The position numbers and the translations under genes were made by a program. From contig DIQC01000002.1 in the NCBI GenBank assembly GCA_002426495.1, positions 11,239-37,793 on the forward strand: DNA of 26,555 bases. The letters run 5' to 3'. The notes beneath the pieces were generated by a model. The model saw only the letters and a program-made list of their open reading frames with translations, did not search any database and was not told the origin of the DNA. Positions 1 through 6,283 of this stretch are shown one piece after another. The stretch comes from Thermacetogenium sp. UBA5472 (GTDB taxonomy: Bacteria; Bacillota; DSM-12270; Thermacetogeniales; Thermacetogeniaceae). Each line of letters starts with the position of its first letter. Position 1 is the stretch's first letter.

Positions 1-77
1 CTCTCTGCCACTACCTTACTCACATTACTACTGATTATAAGCTGGTATCAGACCATTATGGTAATTAGCGAAACTGT

Positions 78-857
78 CTAGAAACGCCTCTGCCCCTCAG
101 ATAAATCATCAAAAAAGTCTTTTAAGCTGTCCATAACCCTGTAGTTGGTTAAGTCAACTTGAATCGGTGTAACAGATACCATGTTCTCCTGAATACATGC
201 TACATCCGTGTCTTCACGATTATCATTATTGTCAACCACATCTCCACCTAACCAGTAGTAGGACTTCCCCCGGGGATCAACCCGGGTCTCAAATGAATTA
301 ATGTATTTGCGGCTGCCCAATCTGGTTATTTTTACCCCCCGAATTTCTTCGGCAGTAAGTGAAGGAACATTGATATTCACCAGTGTATCTTTACCGATAT
401 TGGCCTCAGGCACTTTCGGAACCAGTTTGCTCATAAAAGATGCGGCATACCTGTAGTCAGGGTCACTATATTCAGTTACTGAAACTGCAATGGCAGGAAA
501 TCCGAGAATAGTTCCCTCCAGCGCACCTGAGACAGTTCCGGAGTAAAAGATATCAACCCCCAGGTTTGAACCCCGGTTGATACCTGCGATAACCAGATCT
601 GGGCTATCATCGAGCAGACAGTTTACTGCCAGTTTTACACAGTCCGCAGGTGTGCCATTTACTGCCCATGCTTTATCGTCAAAAAGAGAAATCTTTTCAG
701 CACGTAAAGGTATATCCATTGTGATTCCATGTCCGGTGGCACTTCGCTCTCTGTCAGGAGCCACGACAATAACCTCTGCAATTTTTTTTAGTTCTGACCA
801 AAGAACAGCAAGGCCATCGGCGCGTATACCGTCATCATTTGTTAATAGTATTTTCAT
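78..857 (-). CDS. surE: 5'/3'-nucleotidase SurE
   Basis: SurE is a metal-dependent nucleoside monophosphate phosphatase (cytosolic survival protein E). The N-terminus MKILLTNDDGI carries the paired aspartates that bind the metal. RSATGHGIT (about residue 40) and AGINRGSNLG (about residue 90) are the other conserved metal and phosphate loops. The length of about 259 aa is normal for the family. I chose the ATG at 857 because AAGG lies nine bases upstream. The in-frame ATG at 866 abuts that same AAGG with no spacing, and the TTG at 875 has no ribosome binding site. The gene lies downstream of folE on the same strand but about 210 bp away, with a hairpin between, so it is probably a separate unit. 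Family assignment is secure; the physiological substrate cannot be read from sequence. Confidence 0.96.
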   Translation of the reverse strand: MKILLTNDDGIRADGLAVLWSELKKIAEVIVVAPDRERSATGHGITMDIPLRAEKISLFDDKAWAVNGTPADCVKLAVNCLLDDSPDLVIAGINRGSNLGVDIFYSGTVSGALEGTILGFPAIAVSVTEYSDPDYRYAASFMSKLVPKVPEANIGKDTLVNINVPSLTAEEIRGVKITRLGSRKYINSFETRVDPRGKSYYWLGGDVVDNNDNREDTDVACIQENMVSVTPIQVDLTNYRVMDSLKDFFDDLSEGQRRF

Positions 858-951
858 TTTACTCATCCTTACCAAAAATAGATATCCGGCCAGAGGTTAG
901 GCTGATACCCAATGTTAACCCCTGATATGCAAATAGCTTATATATACTTAT

Positions 952-980
952 AGTTTATAACTTATCGATATCTAACGCAA
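952..980 (-). promoter_or_regulatory. candidate sigma-A promoter for surE
   Basis: On the minus strand TTGCGT (975-980) and TAAACT (952-957) are separated by exactly 17 bases in an AT-rich stretch about 95 bp upstream of surE. Both boxes match consensus only partly, so this is tentative. Confidence 0.35.
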
Positions 981-995
981 ATACATTAGTTATGC

Positions 996-1023
996 AAATA
1001 GCACCCAATAAGGGGCGCTATTT
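996..1023 (-). terminator. hairpin downstream of folE
   Basis: AAATAGC pairs with GCTATTT and CCC with GGG around a six-base loop. The minus-strand RNA gains one extra G-U pair that the plus strand would not have. It lies 47 bp past the folE stop but has only a weak T tract, so it may be an inefficient terminator or a 3' stabilising stem. Confidence 0.4.
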
Positions 1024-1069
1024 GTAATATGCGTGTGGTAAATTTCCCTTGAGTTCTGCAAAAGCACAA

Positions 1070-1627
1070 CTAATCTCTAATGAGTGAAAATGCTTCCGCT
1101 CTTGTGGCTTCACTGGTCTTAAAAACACCACGCACTGCAGAGGTCACCGTCATCGACCCCGCCTTTTTAATGCCCCTCATAGTCATGCACATGTGTTCTG
1201 CTTCAATAACAACAATTACTCCCAACGGATTGAGAACCTCCATAATTGTATCAGCAACTTGCGAGGTCAATCTTTCTTGCAGCTGCGGCCTTTTGGACAG
1301 AGTATCCACAACCCGGGCCAGCTTGCTGAGACCTGTCAGGCACCCTTGGCGCGGAATATAGGCAACATGCGCCTTCCCATAGAATGGCACTAAGTGATGC
1401 TCGCACGTAGAATACATGGGAATATCTTTGACCAGAATCATCTCACTATGGTTTTCAGAAAAGCAGACACTTAGTTCCTTTTTGGGGTCAGCGTGCAGGC
1501 CACAAAAAATCTCTTCACACATCCGCGCTACCCTGTCAGGTGTGTCCCTTAATCCTTCCCTTTCGAGATCTTCGCCAATCCCTTCAATGACTAAGCGTAC
1601 CCCCTGTGCAATCTTCTCTCGATCCAT
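1070..1627 (-). CDS. folE: GTP cyclohydrolase I
   Basis: FolE converts GTP to 7,8-dihydroneopterin triphosphate, the first step of tetrahydrofolate synthesis. THF is the one-carbon carrier used by the metF/acsE genes further along. Zinc and catalytic residues are visible in the CEHHLVPFYGKAHVAYIP block (Cys75, His77, His78) and in MCMTMRGI (Cys147). RDTPDRVARM near residue 30 is another family signature. The 185-aa length is typical of the short bacterial FolE-I form. ATG start at 1627, preceded by a GGGGGG Shine-Dalgarno sequence. The gene stands alone between surE and the TPR gene, and a strong sigma-H-like promoter pattern lies about 85-115 bp upstream. Function is very secure. Confidence 0.97.
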   Translation of the reverse strand: MDREKIAQGVRLVIEGIGEDLEREGLRDTPDRVARMCEEIFCGLHADPKKELSVCFSENHSEMILVKDIPMYSTCEHHLVPFYGKAHVAYIPRQGCLTGLSKLARVVDTLSKRPQLQERLTSQVADTIMEVLNPLGVIVVIEAEHMCMTMRGIKKAGSMTVTSAVRGVFKTSEATRAEAFSLIRD

Positions 1628-1711
1628 TTCTTATCCCCCCAACATAATCCTTGGATATTTGTTATTATTAAGCATCTAATGAATTTAGACATAATCAAAC
1701 CCCAATATTTT

Positions 1712-1740
1712 TTATTCGTCAAATAAAGAGGATATCCTGC
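1712..1740 (-). promoter_or_regulatory. sigma-H-like promoter of folE
   Basis: GCAGGATAT (1732-1740) and GACGAATAA (1712-1720) fit the known B. subtilis sigma-H boxes RnAGGAwww and RnnGAATww at every position, with an 11-base spacer. The -10 region also contains TGACGAA, which fits the Spo0A box TGNCGAA, so the two possibilities overlap. A sigma-A reading (TTGACG, 17 bp, TTTGAT) overlaps it and is weaker. Confidence 0.6.
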
Positions 1741-1758
1741 ATTGGATCGCGATTGTTT

Positions 1759-2769
1759 TTAGACACAGGGGGATAGTTCTCTTGTGTCTACCGTTGACAC
1801 AGGAGAATCGTCCCCTTGTGTCAACCCGAGGGATCTGTTGAGACAGTATAATGCATCCTTTCTTTCCCCTCTGCTGAAATGGAGAACTGCCTTTCCACTC
1901 CAGGCTGCATTATTTGAACAATCTATCTGTAGTGCTTCTTCAAAATAATAGGCAGCCTGATCACCAATGCCTATCTCTAACAAAAGCATCCCTTTATTGC
2001 ATAAATAGGTCGGATTATCAGGTTCTTGAGCAATTGCTTTTTCGCAGCATTTGAGCGCCTGAACAGGACAGTCTCGAGAAGCTAAATAAACTGCGGCATT
2101 GTTTAGAAGAAGGTGATCCTCCGGAGCTAGCTGCAGACACCTATCAAAATAATACATAGATTCTCTGTAATTCCCTGTTCTCAAAAAAGCTGCGGCAGCA
2201 TTGCCCAGTATATCAGCATTCTCCTGATCACAGTTATCCAGAGCTTTAAGGTAAGCAGAACAAGCCTCCTCATCACGCTTTAAATAAACAAGGCAATGCC
2301 CTATATTATTCAATATTATTGGTGAGTCATCATATCTTAAAGCTTTCTTATAATATTGAATTGCCTTATCATAATCGTGAAGATGGCAGTAGCAATTTCC
2401 ACAGTTGACTAGCAGAGCAACATCCTTGGGAGAGCAGGCAAGAGCTTCTAAAAAACAGTCCAAAGCAGCCTTTAAGCGGCCCAATTTATAAAGGCAAAAA
2501 CCTTTACCAGAAATTGCCCCGACATGACGCGGCGCTATCTGCAAGGCACGTTCGAAACAAAAACTGGCGTTTTTGTAATTAGAACTACGCAGATACTCTT
2601 CCCCCTTCAAACACCAGTCTGTCTCCGGGTTAACTGAATGCAATGGTTGGGCATTAGAAGCAAAAGACTGTAAGTAATAGATTTCCTTATAATTCTTTAT
2701 TTCTTTTTCTCCTCCCCACCATCTTTTAACATCCCTCATAAACTGCCGAAAATATCTGATCACTTTCAA
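1759..2769 (-). CDS. tetratricopeptide repeat protein
   Basis: A 336-aa protein made almost entirely of tandem TPR units (about residues 53-312). The motif is seen in units such as NASFCFERALQIAPRHVGAI, DKAIQYYKKALRYDDSPIIL and DQAAYYFEEALQIDCSNNAA. These solenoids mediate protein-protein contacts; no catalytic domain is visible, so the partner is unknown. The N-terminal 50 residues are basic and aromatic (RYFRQFMRDVKRWW) and outside the repeats. There is no signal peptide or membrane helix. The TTG start at 2769 is preceded by AAGGGGG at good spacing. The last 20 or so residues (from GDDSPVST onward) do not look like TPR. They are translated from the inverted repeat pair at 1762-1822, so the native C-terminus has probably been replaced. 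A sigma-H-like promoter lies 25-53 bp upstream. Confidence 0.88.
   Translation of the reverse strand: MKVIRYFRQFMRDVKRWWGGEKEIKNYKEIYYLQSFASNAQPLHSVNPETDWCLKGEEYLRSSNYKNASFCFERALQIAPRHVGAISGKGFCLYKLGRLKAALDCFLEALACSPKDVALLVNCGNCYCHLHDYDKAIQYYKKALRYDDSPIILNNIGHCLVYLKRDEEACSAYLKALDNCDQENADILGNAAAAFLRTGNYRESMYYFDRCLQLAPEDHLLLNNAAVYLASRDCPVQALKCCEKAIAQEPDNPTYLCNKGMLLLEIGIGDQAAYYFEEALQIDCSNNAAWSGKAVLHFSRGERKDALYCLNRSLGLTQGDDSPVSTVDTRELSPCV
1762..1822. repeat. pair of inverted REP-like palindromes inside the 3' end of the TPR gene
   Basis: Two 27-bp units (1762-1788 and 1796-1822) lie head to head with a 7-bp spacer. Each starts with GACACA and ends with TGTGTC. Unit two, reverse-complemented, matches unit one at 22 of 27 positions. 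Each unit is itself an imperfect palindrome and the two together form a larger one. The core AAGGGGAC...TTCTC(C/T)TGTGTC resembles a small dispersed repeat I recall from many clostridial genomes. The pair encodes the last residues and abuts the stop codon of the TPR protein. Confidence 0.8.
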
Positions 2770-2793
2770 TCGCCCCCTTGTAAACTTAGAAAA

Positions 2794-2822
2794 TTATTCT
2801 ATACAAAGGAGATTATTCCTGC
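2794..2822 (-). promoter_or_regulatory. sigma-H-like promoter of the TPR gene
   Basis: GCAGGAATA (2814-2822) and ATAGAATAA (2794-2802) match RnAGGAwww and RnnGAATww at all positions with an 11-base spacer. They are close enough to the TTG start at 2769 to give a short leader with the GGGGG ribosome site. Confidence 0.6.
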
Positions 2823-2883
2823 TAAATTTTTCCATGTTTTTTTTCGCTTATCTGCCTATAAAAAATTATTTGTTGTATTCTGT

Positions 2884-2910
2884 CCATAAAAAAAACCCCG
2901 CTTAGCGAGG
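2884..2910 (-). terminator. rho-independent terminator of fur
   Basis: On the minus strand CCTCGC-TAA-GCGGGG is followed by eight T, about 17 bp after the fur stop codon. Confidence 0.9.
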
Positions 2911-2926
2911 TTATGAAAAAGTACTT

Positions 2927-3358
2927 TCATTGACAGTTTCTACAGTAGCCGAAAAATTTCAACTGGTGATCAGTAATATGGAATAGCGTCTTTTCTTCAA
3001 TCCAAGTTTCCAAAGCCTCTAGCAGGTCATCATTAACTTCAATGATTCGGCCGCATTTAATACAGATCAAGTGATGATGGTTATGAGCCTCATGTTCAGA
3101 AAACTCATATCTAACGCTCCCATCTCCAAAATCTATTTTATGTAAAATATCTAAATCAGATAATATTTCTAAAGTGCGATATACTGTGGCCAATCCGATC
3201 TCCGGATCCGTTTGTTTGAGAACAAAGTGGAGTTCCTCTGCATTGAAATGCTTTTCAGCATTGTCTAATAGCGTTTTTAAAATCATTTGGCGTTGAGGCG
3301 TAATTTTATAAGAACTTTCCTGCAGCTTTTCACAATAGGCGTTAAAATTTTCCGGCAT
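2927..3358 (-). CDS. fur: Fur-family ferric uptake regulator
   Basis: A metal-responsive DNA-binding repressor. From the ATG at 3358 it is 143 aa. The winged helix occupies the first 80 residues (SSYKITPQR, PEIGLATVYRTLEIL). The metal-binding/dimerisation half follows with HNHHHLICIKCGR, then DHQLKFFGYCRNC. Two CxxC pairs (CIKC, CRNC) are present for a structural zinc. From memory it resembles B. subtilis Fur (SSYK.TPQR, FGDG, HHHLVC) more than PerR or Zur, so iron sensing is the best guess. The ATG at 3376 would add six residues but has no ribosome site, while GGGAG lies eight bases before 3358. The gene is transcribed alone, with its own extended -10 promoter and terminator. Confidence 0.93.
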   Translation of the reverse strand: MPENFNAYCEKLQESSYKITPQRQMILKTLLDNAEKHFNAEELHFVLKQTDPEIGLATVYRTLEILSDLDILHKIDFGDGSVRYEFSEHEAHNHHHLICIKCGRIIEVNDDLLEALETWIEEKTLFHITDHQLKFFGYCRNCQ

Positions 3359-3416
3359 CTTCCGCACTCCCAACATATCAAAATGAATATGAGCATTCGC
3401 AAATAAATTGTCTTGA

Positions 3417-3468
3417 TAATCGATCGATTAACTTCATGGATTATACCATAAATAGAACTGTGCCTAAT
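3417..3468 (-). promoter_or_regulatory. fur promoter with downstream palindromic operator candidate
   Basis: An extended -10 TGGTATAAT (TATAAT at 3440-3445) with a poor -35 gives a start near 3433. Just downstream is a perfect 14-bp palindrome TAATCGATCGATTA (3417-3430). The adjoining TGATAAT (3414-3420) equals the 7-base half site of the classical Fur box, but the other half does not. Autoregulation is an inference. Confidence 0.55.
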
Positions 3469-3567
3469 GCTGCTTTAGAGGCGCAATTGTATATGTTTCC
3501 TATTGGAATATTGAGAATCAATAATTAATATGTTAATAACATAATCCTAAAAGGAGGATGGTGATTT

Positions 3568-3957
3568 ATGAGCGACGAAAAAAGTTCCCTGTTGAGTATC
3601 AATGGTAATCCTATTCTTTTTGGTTTAACGGCGGCCATTCTCTTTGCAATAATCAGCATCGTAATTATAGCACTATGTTTTCAATTTACTGCGCTTAAAG
3701 AAGTTTATCTTGAGCCAGTTGGTACATTCCTCTACCTAGTAGGTGCGTTTCTAGGCGGTTTTCTTGCTGCGAAAAAGGCAGGTGGAAAAGGACTCCTTTA
3801 CGGACTAGAAGTGGGCACTTTTTACTACCTGTTTTTTGTCATTATCTCTTTAGTCCTATCAACGAGTTCCTTATCCTTGATTGCACTGGGTTTGAAAGCC
3901 CTTTACACCATTTTAGTATCTGTCGCAGGTGGAATCTGTGGTCTTGCCTTTGCCTGA
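3568..3957 (+). CDS. TIGR04086-like small integral membrane protein
   Basis: A 129-aa protein with four hydrophobic helices, roughly residues 17-40, 48-67, 76-97 and 104-128. A short polar N-terminus (MSDEKSSLL) precedes the first helix. The pattern of glycine-rich second and fourth helices (GAFLGGFLAAKKAGGKG and GGICGL) matches the clostridial family TIGR04086, which has no known function. There is no signal peptidase site and no catalytic motif. The start is secure because of the ribosome site AAGGAGG. It is one of only two plus-strand protein genes here, divergent from fur, and it ends in a strong terminator that it shares with the convergent spoVM. Confidence 0.8.
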   Translation: MSDEKSSLLSINGNPILFGLTAAILFAIISIVIIALCFQFTALKEVYLEPVGTFLYLVGAFLGGFLAAKKAGGKGLLYGLEVGTFYYLFFVIISLVLSTSSLSLIALGLKALYTILVSVAGGICGLAFA

Positions 3958-3958
3958 T

Positions 3959-3993
3959 AAAGCAGCCTTTTTAAAAAAAGGCTGCTTTTTTTT
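3959..3993 (+). terminator. terminator between the TIGR04086-like gene and spoVM
   Basis: AAAGCAGCC and GGCTGCTTT form a GC-rich stem extended by an A/T tract and followed by eight T on the plus strand. On the minus strand the same stem follows the spoVM stop with a shorter T tail, so it may act both ways. Confidence 0.88.
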
Positions 3994-4057
3994 ACTTGAT
4001 AAATTTTTTCAGGAAATCTCGCAAGAAACGGGGTAACTTGATATAGTAAATCTTCAA
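3992..4057 (-). CDS. spoVM: stage V sporulation protein SpoVM (21 aa)
   Basis: A 21-codon gene beginning MKIYYIKLPRFL. The B. subtilis SpoVM begins MKFYTIKLPKFL, so nine of the first twelve residues agree, including Pro9, which is known to matter for its localisation. SpoVM is an amphipathic helix that recognises the convex forespore membrane and anchors the SpoIVA coat basement layer. Here the rest of the peptide (RDFLKKFIK) is likewise amphipathic and basic. It starts at TTG 4057 with GAGGTGAT eight bases or less upstream, an almost ideal ribosome site, and stops at TAA. It lies 72 bp after the DUF3786 gene with no terminator between, so it could be read from that transcript or from an unseen sporulation promoter. 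It is shorter than the 26-aa Bacillus form. The sequence match is strong for so short a peptide. Confidence 0.85.
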   Translation of the reverse strand: MKIYYIKLPRFLRDFLKKFIK

Positions 4058-4129
4058 GATTATCACCTCGCGTTCACTTTAAAACTTTATTTCATTATAT
4101 TCATTAGCAAGCGCAAGGTGCCCTCTTAA

Positions 4130-4783
4130 TTACATTTGATCAGCCAATTTCTTCATCTCGAAAACTACCATTCCCCCTGCCACAGCATAATCTTCTGTGG
4201 GAAGATAATTCGCTGCTGATGCATCGAAGAGAATATTCCCTGATGCCGGAAATTCATCATCACCCAGCCAAATCACATAGAGAATCGGCACCCTGGGGAA
4301 CAGGTTGATCCTAATACTTACATCCCCTTTATCACCTTTTTCTCCACCTAAAGCCAGACCGGCTTTGGTAAACTTTTCAGGTTGATCACCAAAAATCTTG
4401 ATCAGCGGCCGGACTGCTCTGCCATGAAATGGGTTGATATAAAGTTGTCCGGATGGGAGTTCTTGAAAAGAGATCAATCGATCTTGTAAAGGAACTCCCT
4501 CAGCTGAATTTAAATAATGCAGAATCAAAATTTGCACATCCAACTGTATTTCATCATCACCCTGGCAGTAAATTTCACCTGAAGGGAAACGCACATGGTA
4601 CTCCTTGTTTAAGCAAGTAACAAGGAACTCAGACTCCTCTTCTAGATATTTAACCCCTGCCCGCTCTGCAATCTCCTGTGGCTTACTATCAGCAGCCATC
4701 TTTTGAAAATCCTTTTGAGTAAGCTCCAGAGTAACATCCCTATTCAAATAAGTCTTGTTTTTAAATTGATCAAGCTTTGCCAC
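4130..4783 (-). CDS. DUF3786-type protein
   Basis: A soluble 217-aa protein that I place in the DUF3786 group, a family of unknown function found in strict anaerobes, by memory of its overall pattern. Visible blocks are ITLRF-like strands around YHVRFPSGEIYC, the stretch LISFQELPSGQLYINPFHGR and the C-terminal LFPRVPILYVIWLGDDEFPASG followed by LFDASAANYLPTEDYA. Only two cysteines are present, too few for an iron-sulfur site of its own. An ATG at 4807 would add eight residues, but the -10 box TATAAT (4806-4811) overlaps it, and GGGGGG lies six bases before the GTG at 4783, so GTG is the start. It sits between spoVM and tRNA-Arg. No function is claimed. Confidence 0.75.
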   Translation of the reverse strand: MAKLDQFKNKTYLNRDVTLELTQKDFQKMAADSKPQEIAERAGVKYLEEESEFLVTCLNKEYHVRFPSGEIYCQGDDEIQLDVQILILHYLNSAEGVPLQDRLISFQELPSGQLYINPFHGRAVRPLIKIFGDQPEKFTKAGLALGGEKGDKGDVSIRINLFPRVPILYVIWLGDDEFPASGNILFDASAANYLPTEDYAVAGGMVVFEMKKLADQM

Positions 4784-4805
4784 TTCTGACCCCCCTTTAA
4801 TAAAC

Positions 4806-4814
4806 ATTATACCA
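4806..4814 (-). promoter_or_regulatory. extended -10 promoter of the DUF3786 gene
   Basis: TGGTATAAT on the minus strand with no good -35. It predicts a start near 4799, giving a leader of about 16 bases that just contains the GGGGGG ribosome site. This decides the GTG start. Confidence 0.6.
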
Positions 4815-4839
4815 AAAACCGATCAGAAGTGGCAGGTGA

Positions 4840-4868
4840 TTGACAAGTCATTGTTCTACAGTTAAAAT
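4840..4868 (+). promoter_or_regulatory. sigma-A promoter of tRNA-Arg
   Basis: TTGACA (4840-4845), 17 bases, TAAAAT (4863-4868), ending 12 bases before the tRNA. It is divergent from the DUF3786 promoter. Confidence 0.85.
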
Positions 4869-4880
4869 TAATATAGTTAA

Positions 4881-4955
4881 GTGCCCGTAGCTCAGAGGAT
4901 AGAGCGCTGGCCTCCGGAGCCAGAAGCGCAGGTTCGATTCCTGTCGGGCACACCA
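4881..4955 (+). tRNA. tRNA-Arg (anticodon CCG)
   Basis: A full cloverleaf. The acceptor stem is GTGCCCG/CGGGCAC with discriminator A at 4952. The D arm is GCTC...GAGC. The anticodon stem is CTGGC/GCCAG around the loop CTCCGGA, giving anticodon CCG, which reads CGG. The T arm contains the usual TTCGATT loop. The CCA end is encoded (4953-4955). It has its own promoter and no tRNA neighbours. Confidence 0.97.
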
Positions 4956-4971
4956 CTATTTTTCTATTCTA

Positions 4972-5883
4972 CTATAATTCCACATTTCTAGCTTTCATTT
5001 TACGCCCAGATCTCCGACTAAAAAGCCCACAAAATGCAAGTACTATACGAACCAACTTATTCTGCAGTTTCTTTTCTAGGATGCTGTTTTGAAGTGTTAT
5101 TTTTTCGATCTTCTTTTGCAAAGATATATTTGTAGTATTCAGCATATCTAATTCAAGTTCTAAATTCTCATTGACACGCTGCAGATCTTTATATGCCTTT
5201 TCCACAGTTGTGTTTTGATTGCTGAGCCGCAATACCTCCTGGTGTTTGGCTTTGACCTCTTTGCGTAAACTATCTAATGCCTTATTAAACTTTTTTTCCA
5301 TTTCATCTTTGGCCGGTTCAATTTGATTTAATTCCCTATTCAACTTACAGACATTATCTTCTAAAAGAACGACACTTTCTTGCAACTGATTATTAGTGCG
5401 CTGGAGATCCTTGTTTTCTTTATTCAAAATGATATTTTCCTGCGTGCGTGCCTTTAATTGGGTTGTCAGGTTTTTAATATCCTCCTCTGCTTGTGAACAC
5501 CTATCCTGTATCCCGGAGATCTCTTTTCCGTATTCCTCGATCTTGTCCAGATATTGCCTGCGCTCTCCCTCTAATTGATGCAGGTTTGCTTCCATTGTTT
5601 TGATGATTATTTGTGATTCGTGCATTTTCTTTTCCTTTTCCTCAAGAGCTCTTGTAAATTCCTCATTTCGCTTGCGTACTGAGTTGATTACCTTATTTCT
5701 CTCTGTAAGTTCTGTTTCTAAGTCATGTATCCTCTCATTGATGTTTTTATTCTTTTTTAATCCCTTGCCACCCAGCTCCCCATCACCCAAATCCCAGTAA
5801 ATCTCGTCTTCCTGTTTGCCACGCAAAAAACCATCATTCAAAGAATTGATTATCTTGCGTTCGGATTTTGTCTTAGCCACCAC
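4972..5883 (-). CDS. long coiled-coil protein with a C-terminal hydrophobic/basic tail
   Basis: A 303-aa protein. Residues about 45-275 are one continuous heptad-rich coiled coil (repeated L/I/V at a and d positions, very rich in E, K, N and Q). The first 40 residues are polar and contain the acidic aromatic patch EDEIYWDLGDGELGG. The last 30 residues are different: LVRIVLAFCGLF followed by a basic cluster RRSGRKMKAR, which looks like an amphipathic or membrane-attaching helix. There is no signal peptide. GTG GTG starts occur at 5883 and 5880; GAGG sits five or eight bases upstream, so either could be used. A structural or cell-division/spore role would be guesswork. A TTGACA box at 5936-5941 and a weak sigma-H-like pattern (5924-5953) lie upstream. 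Confidence 0.8.
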   Translation of the reverse strand: MVAKTKSERKIINSLNDGFLRGKQEDEIYWDLGDGELGGKGLKKNKNINERIHDLETELTERNKVINSVRKRNEEFTRALEEKEKKMHESQIIIKTMEANLHQLEGERRQYLDKIEEYGKEISGIQDRCSQAEEDIKNLTTQLKARTQENIILNKENKDLQRTNNQLQESVVLLEDNVCKLNRELNQIEPAKDEMEKKFNKALDSLRKEVKAKHQEVLRLSNQNTTVEKAYKDLQRVNENLELELDMLNTTNISLQKKIEKITLQNSILEKKLQNKLVRIVLAFCGLFSRRSGRKMKARNVEL

Positions 5884-6004
5884 TATTACCTCCCCTTTTC
5901 ATCTATTTGGCATTTAGTGGATGTTCTTCGTTATATGTCAAATGGAATCCTTCGGGAATTCTGGTAATATATGTCGCTTATATTGTTATAAGATAATTTT
6001 CGTA

Positions 6005-6038
6005 AAACAAAATTCAGAGATATTTTTATCTCTGAATT
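6005..6038 (-). terminator. terminator-like perfect hairpin after the hisC-DUF2197 unit
   Basis: A perfect 12-bp stem AATTCAGAGATA/TATCTCTGAATT (6011-6038) with a 4-base loop. It is followed on the minus strand by TTGTTTTACG, a moderate T tract. It lies 49 bp beyond the DUF2197 stop. Confidence 0.6.
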
Positions 6039-6086
6039 AGAAAATAGACTATATTGACCATATTGAATTAGCTTTCGACAGCTTTA

Positions 6087-6254
6087 TCAAATCGGTTTTT
6101 TCGGTTTATTATATTCTGTAGCGTCATGCTGCAACCTAGATAGGCACATCTCACAAAAGTAGGTAACTTTTTTGTTTTTTTCTAGACTATCATAATCTTT
6201 ATGCACATCTGTAATAACTTCTCTCTTACCACAAAGGGCACAACGTACCTCCAA
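6087..6254 (-). CDS. DUF2197 (YlaI-like) zinc-ribbon protein, 55 aa
   Basis: A small protein starting MEVRCALCGKREVI, with CALC near the N-terminus and CEMC around residues 34-37. The two CxxC pairs, about 26 residues apart, form a probable zinc ribbon. The arrangement, size and YFCEMCLSRL segment match the DUF2197/YlaI family of Firmicutes, whose function is unknown. The TTG start at 6254 is preceded by GAGGTG at seven bases; no in-frame ATG start fits better. It begins 29 bp after hisC on the same strand with no terminator between, so the two are probably cotranscribed. The tail is lysine/proline rich (NKPKKPI). Confidence 0.78.
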   Translation of the reverse strand: MEVRCALCGKREVITDVHKDYDSLEKNKKVTYFCEMCLSRLQHDATEYNKPKKPI

Positions 6255-6283
6255 GGCATTTCACCTCTCATGTCTCTCCGCCT

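Noticed and set aside
1..77. possible start of a downstream gene (GTG AGT AAG ...) on the minus strand
   Set aside because: Too little sequence and no ribosome site to support it.
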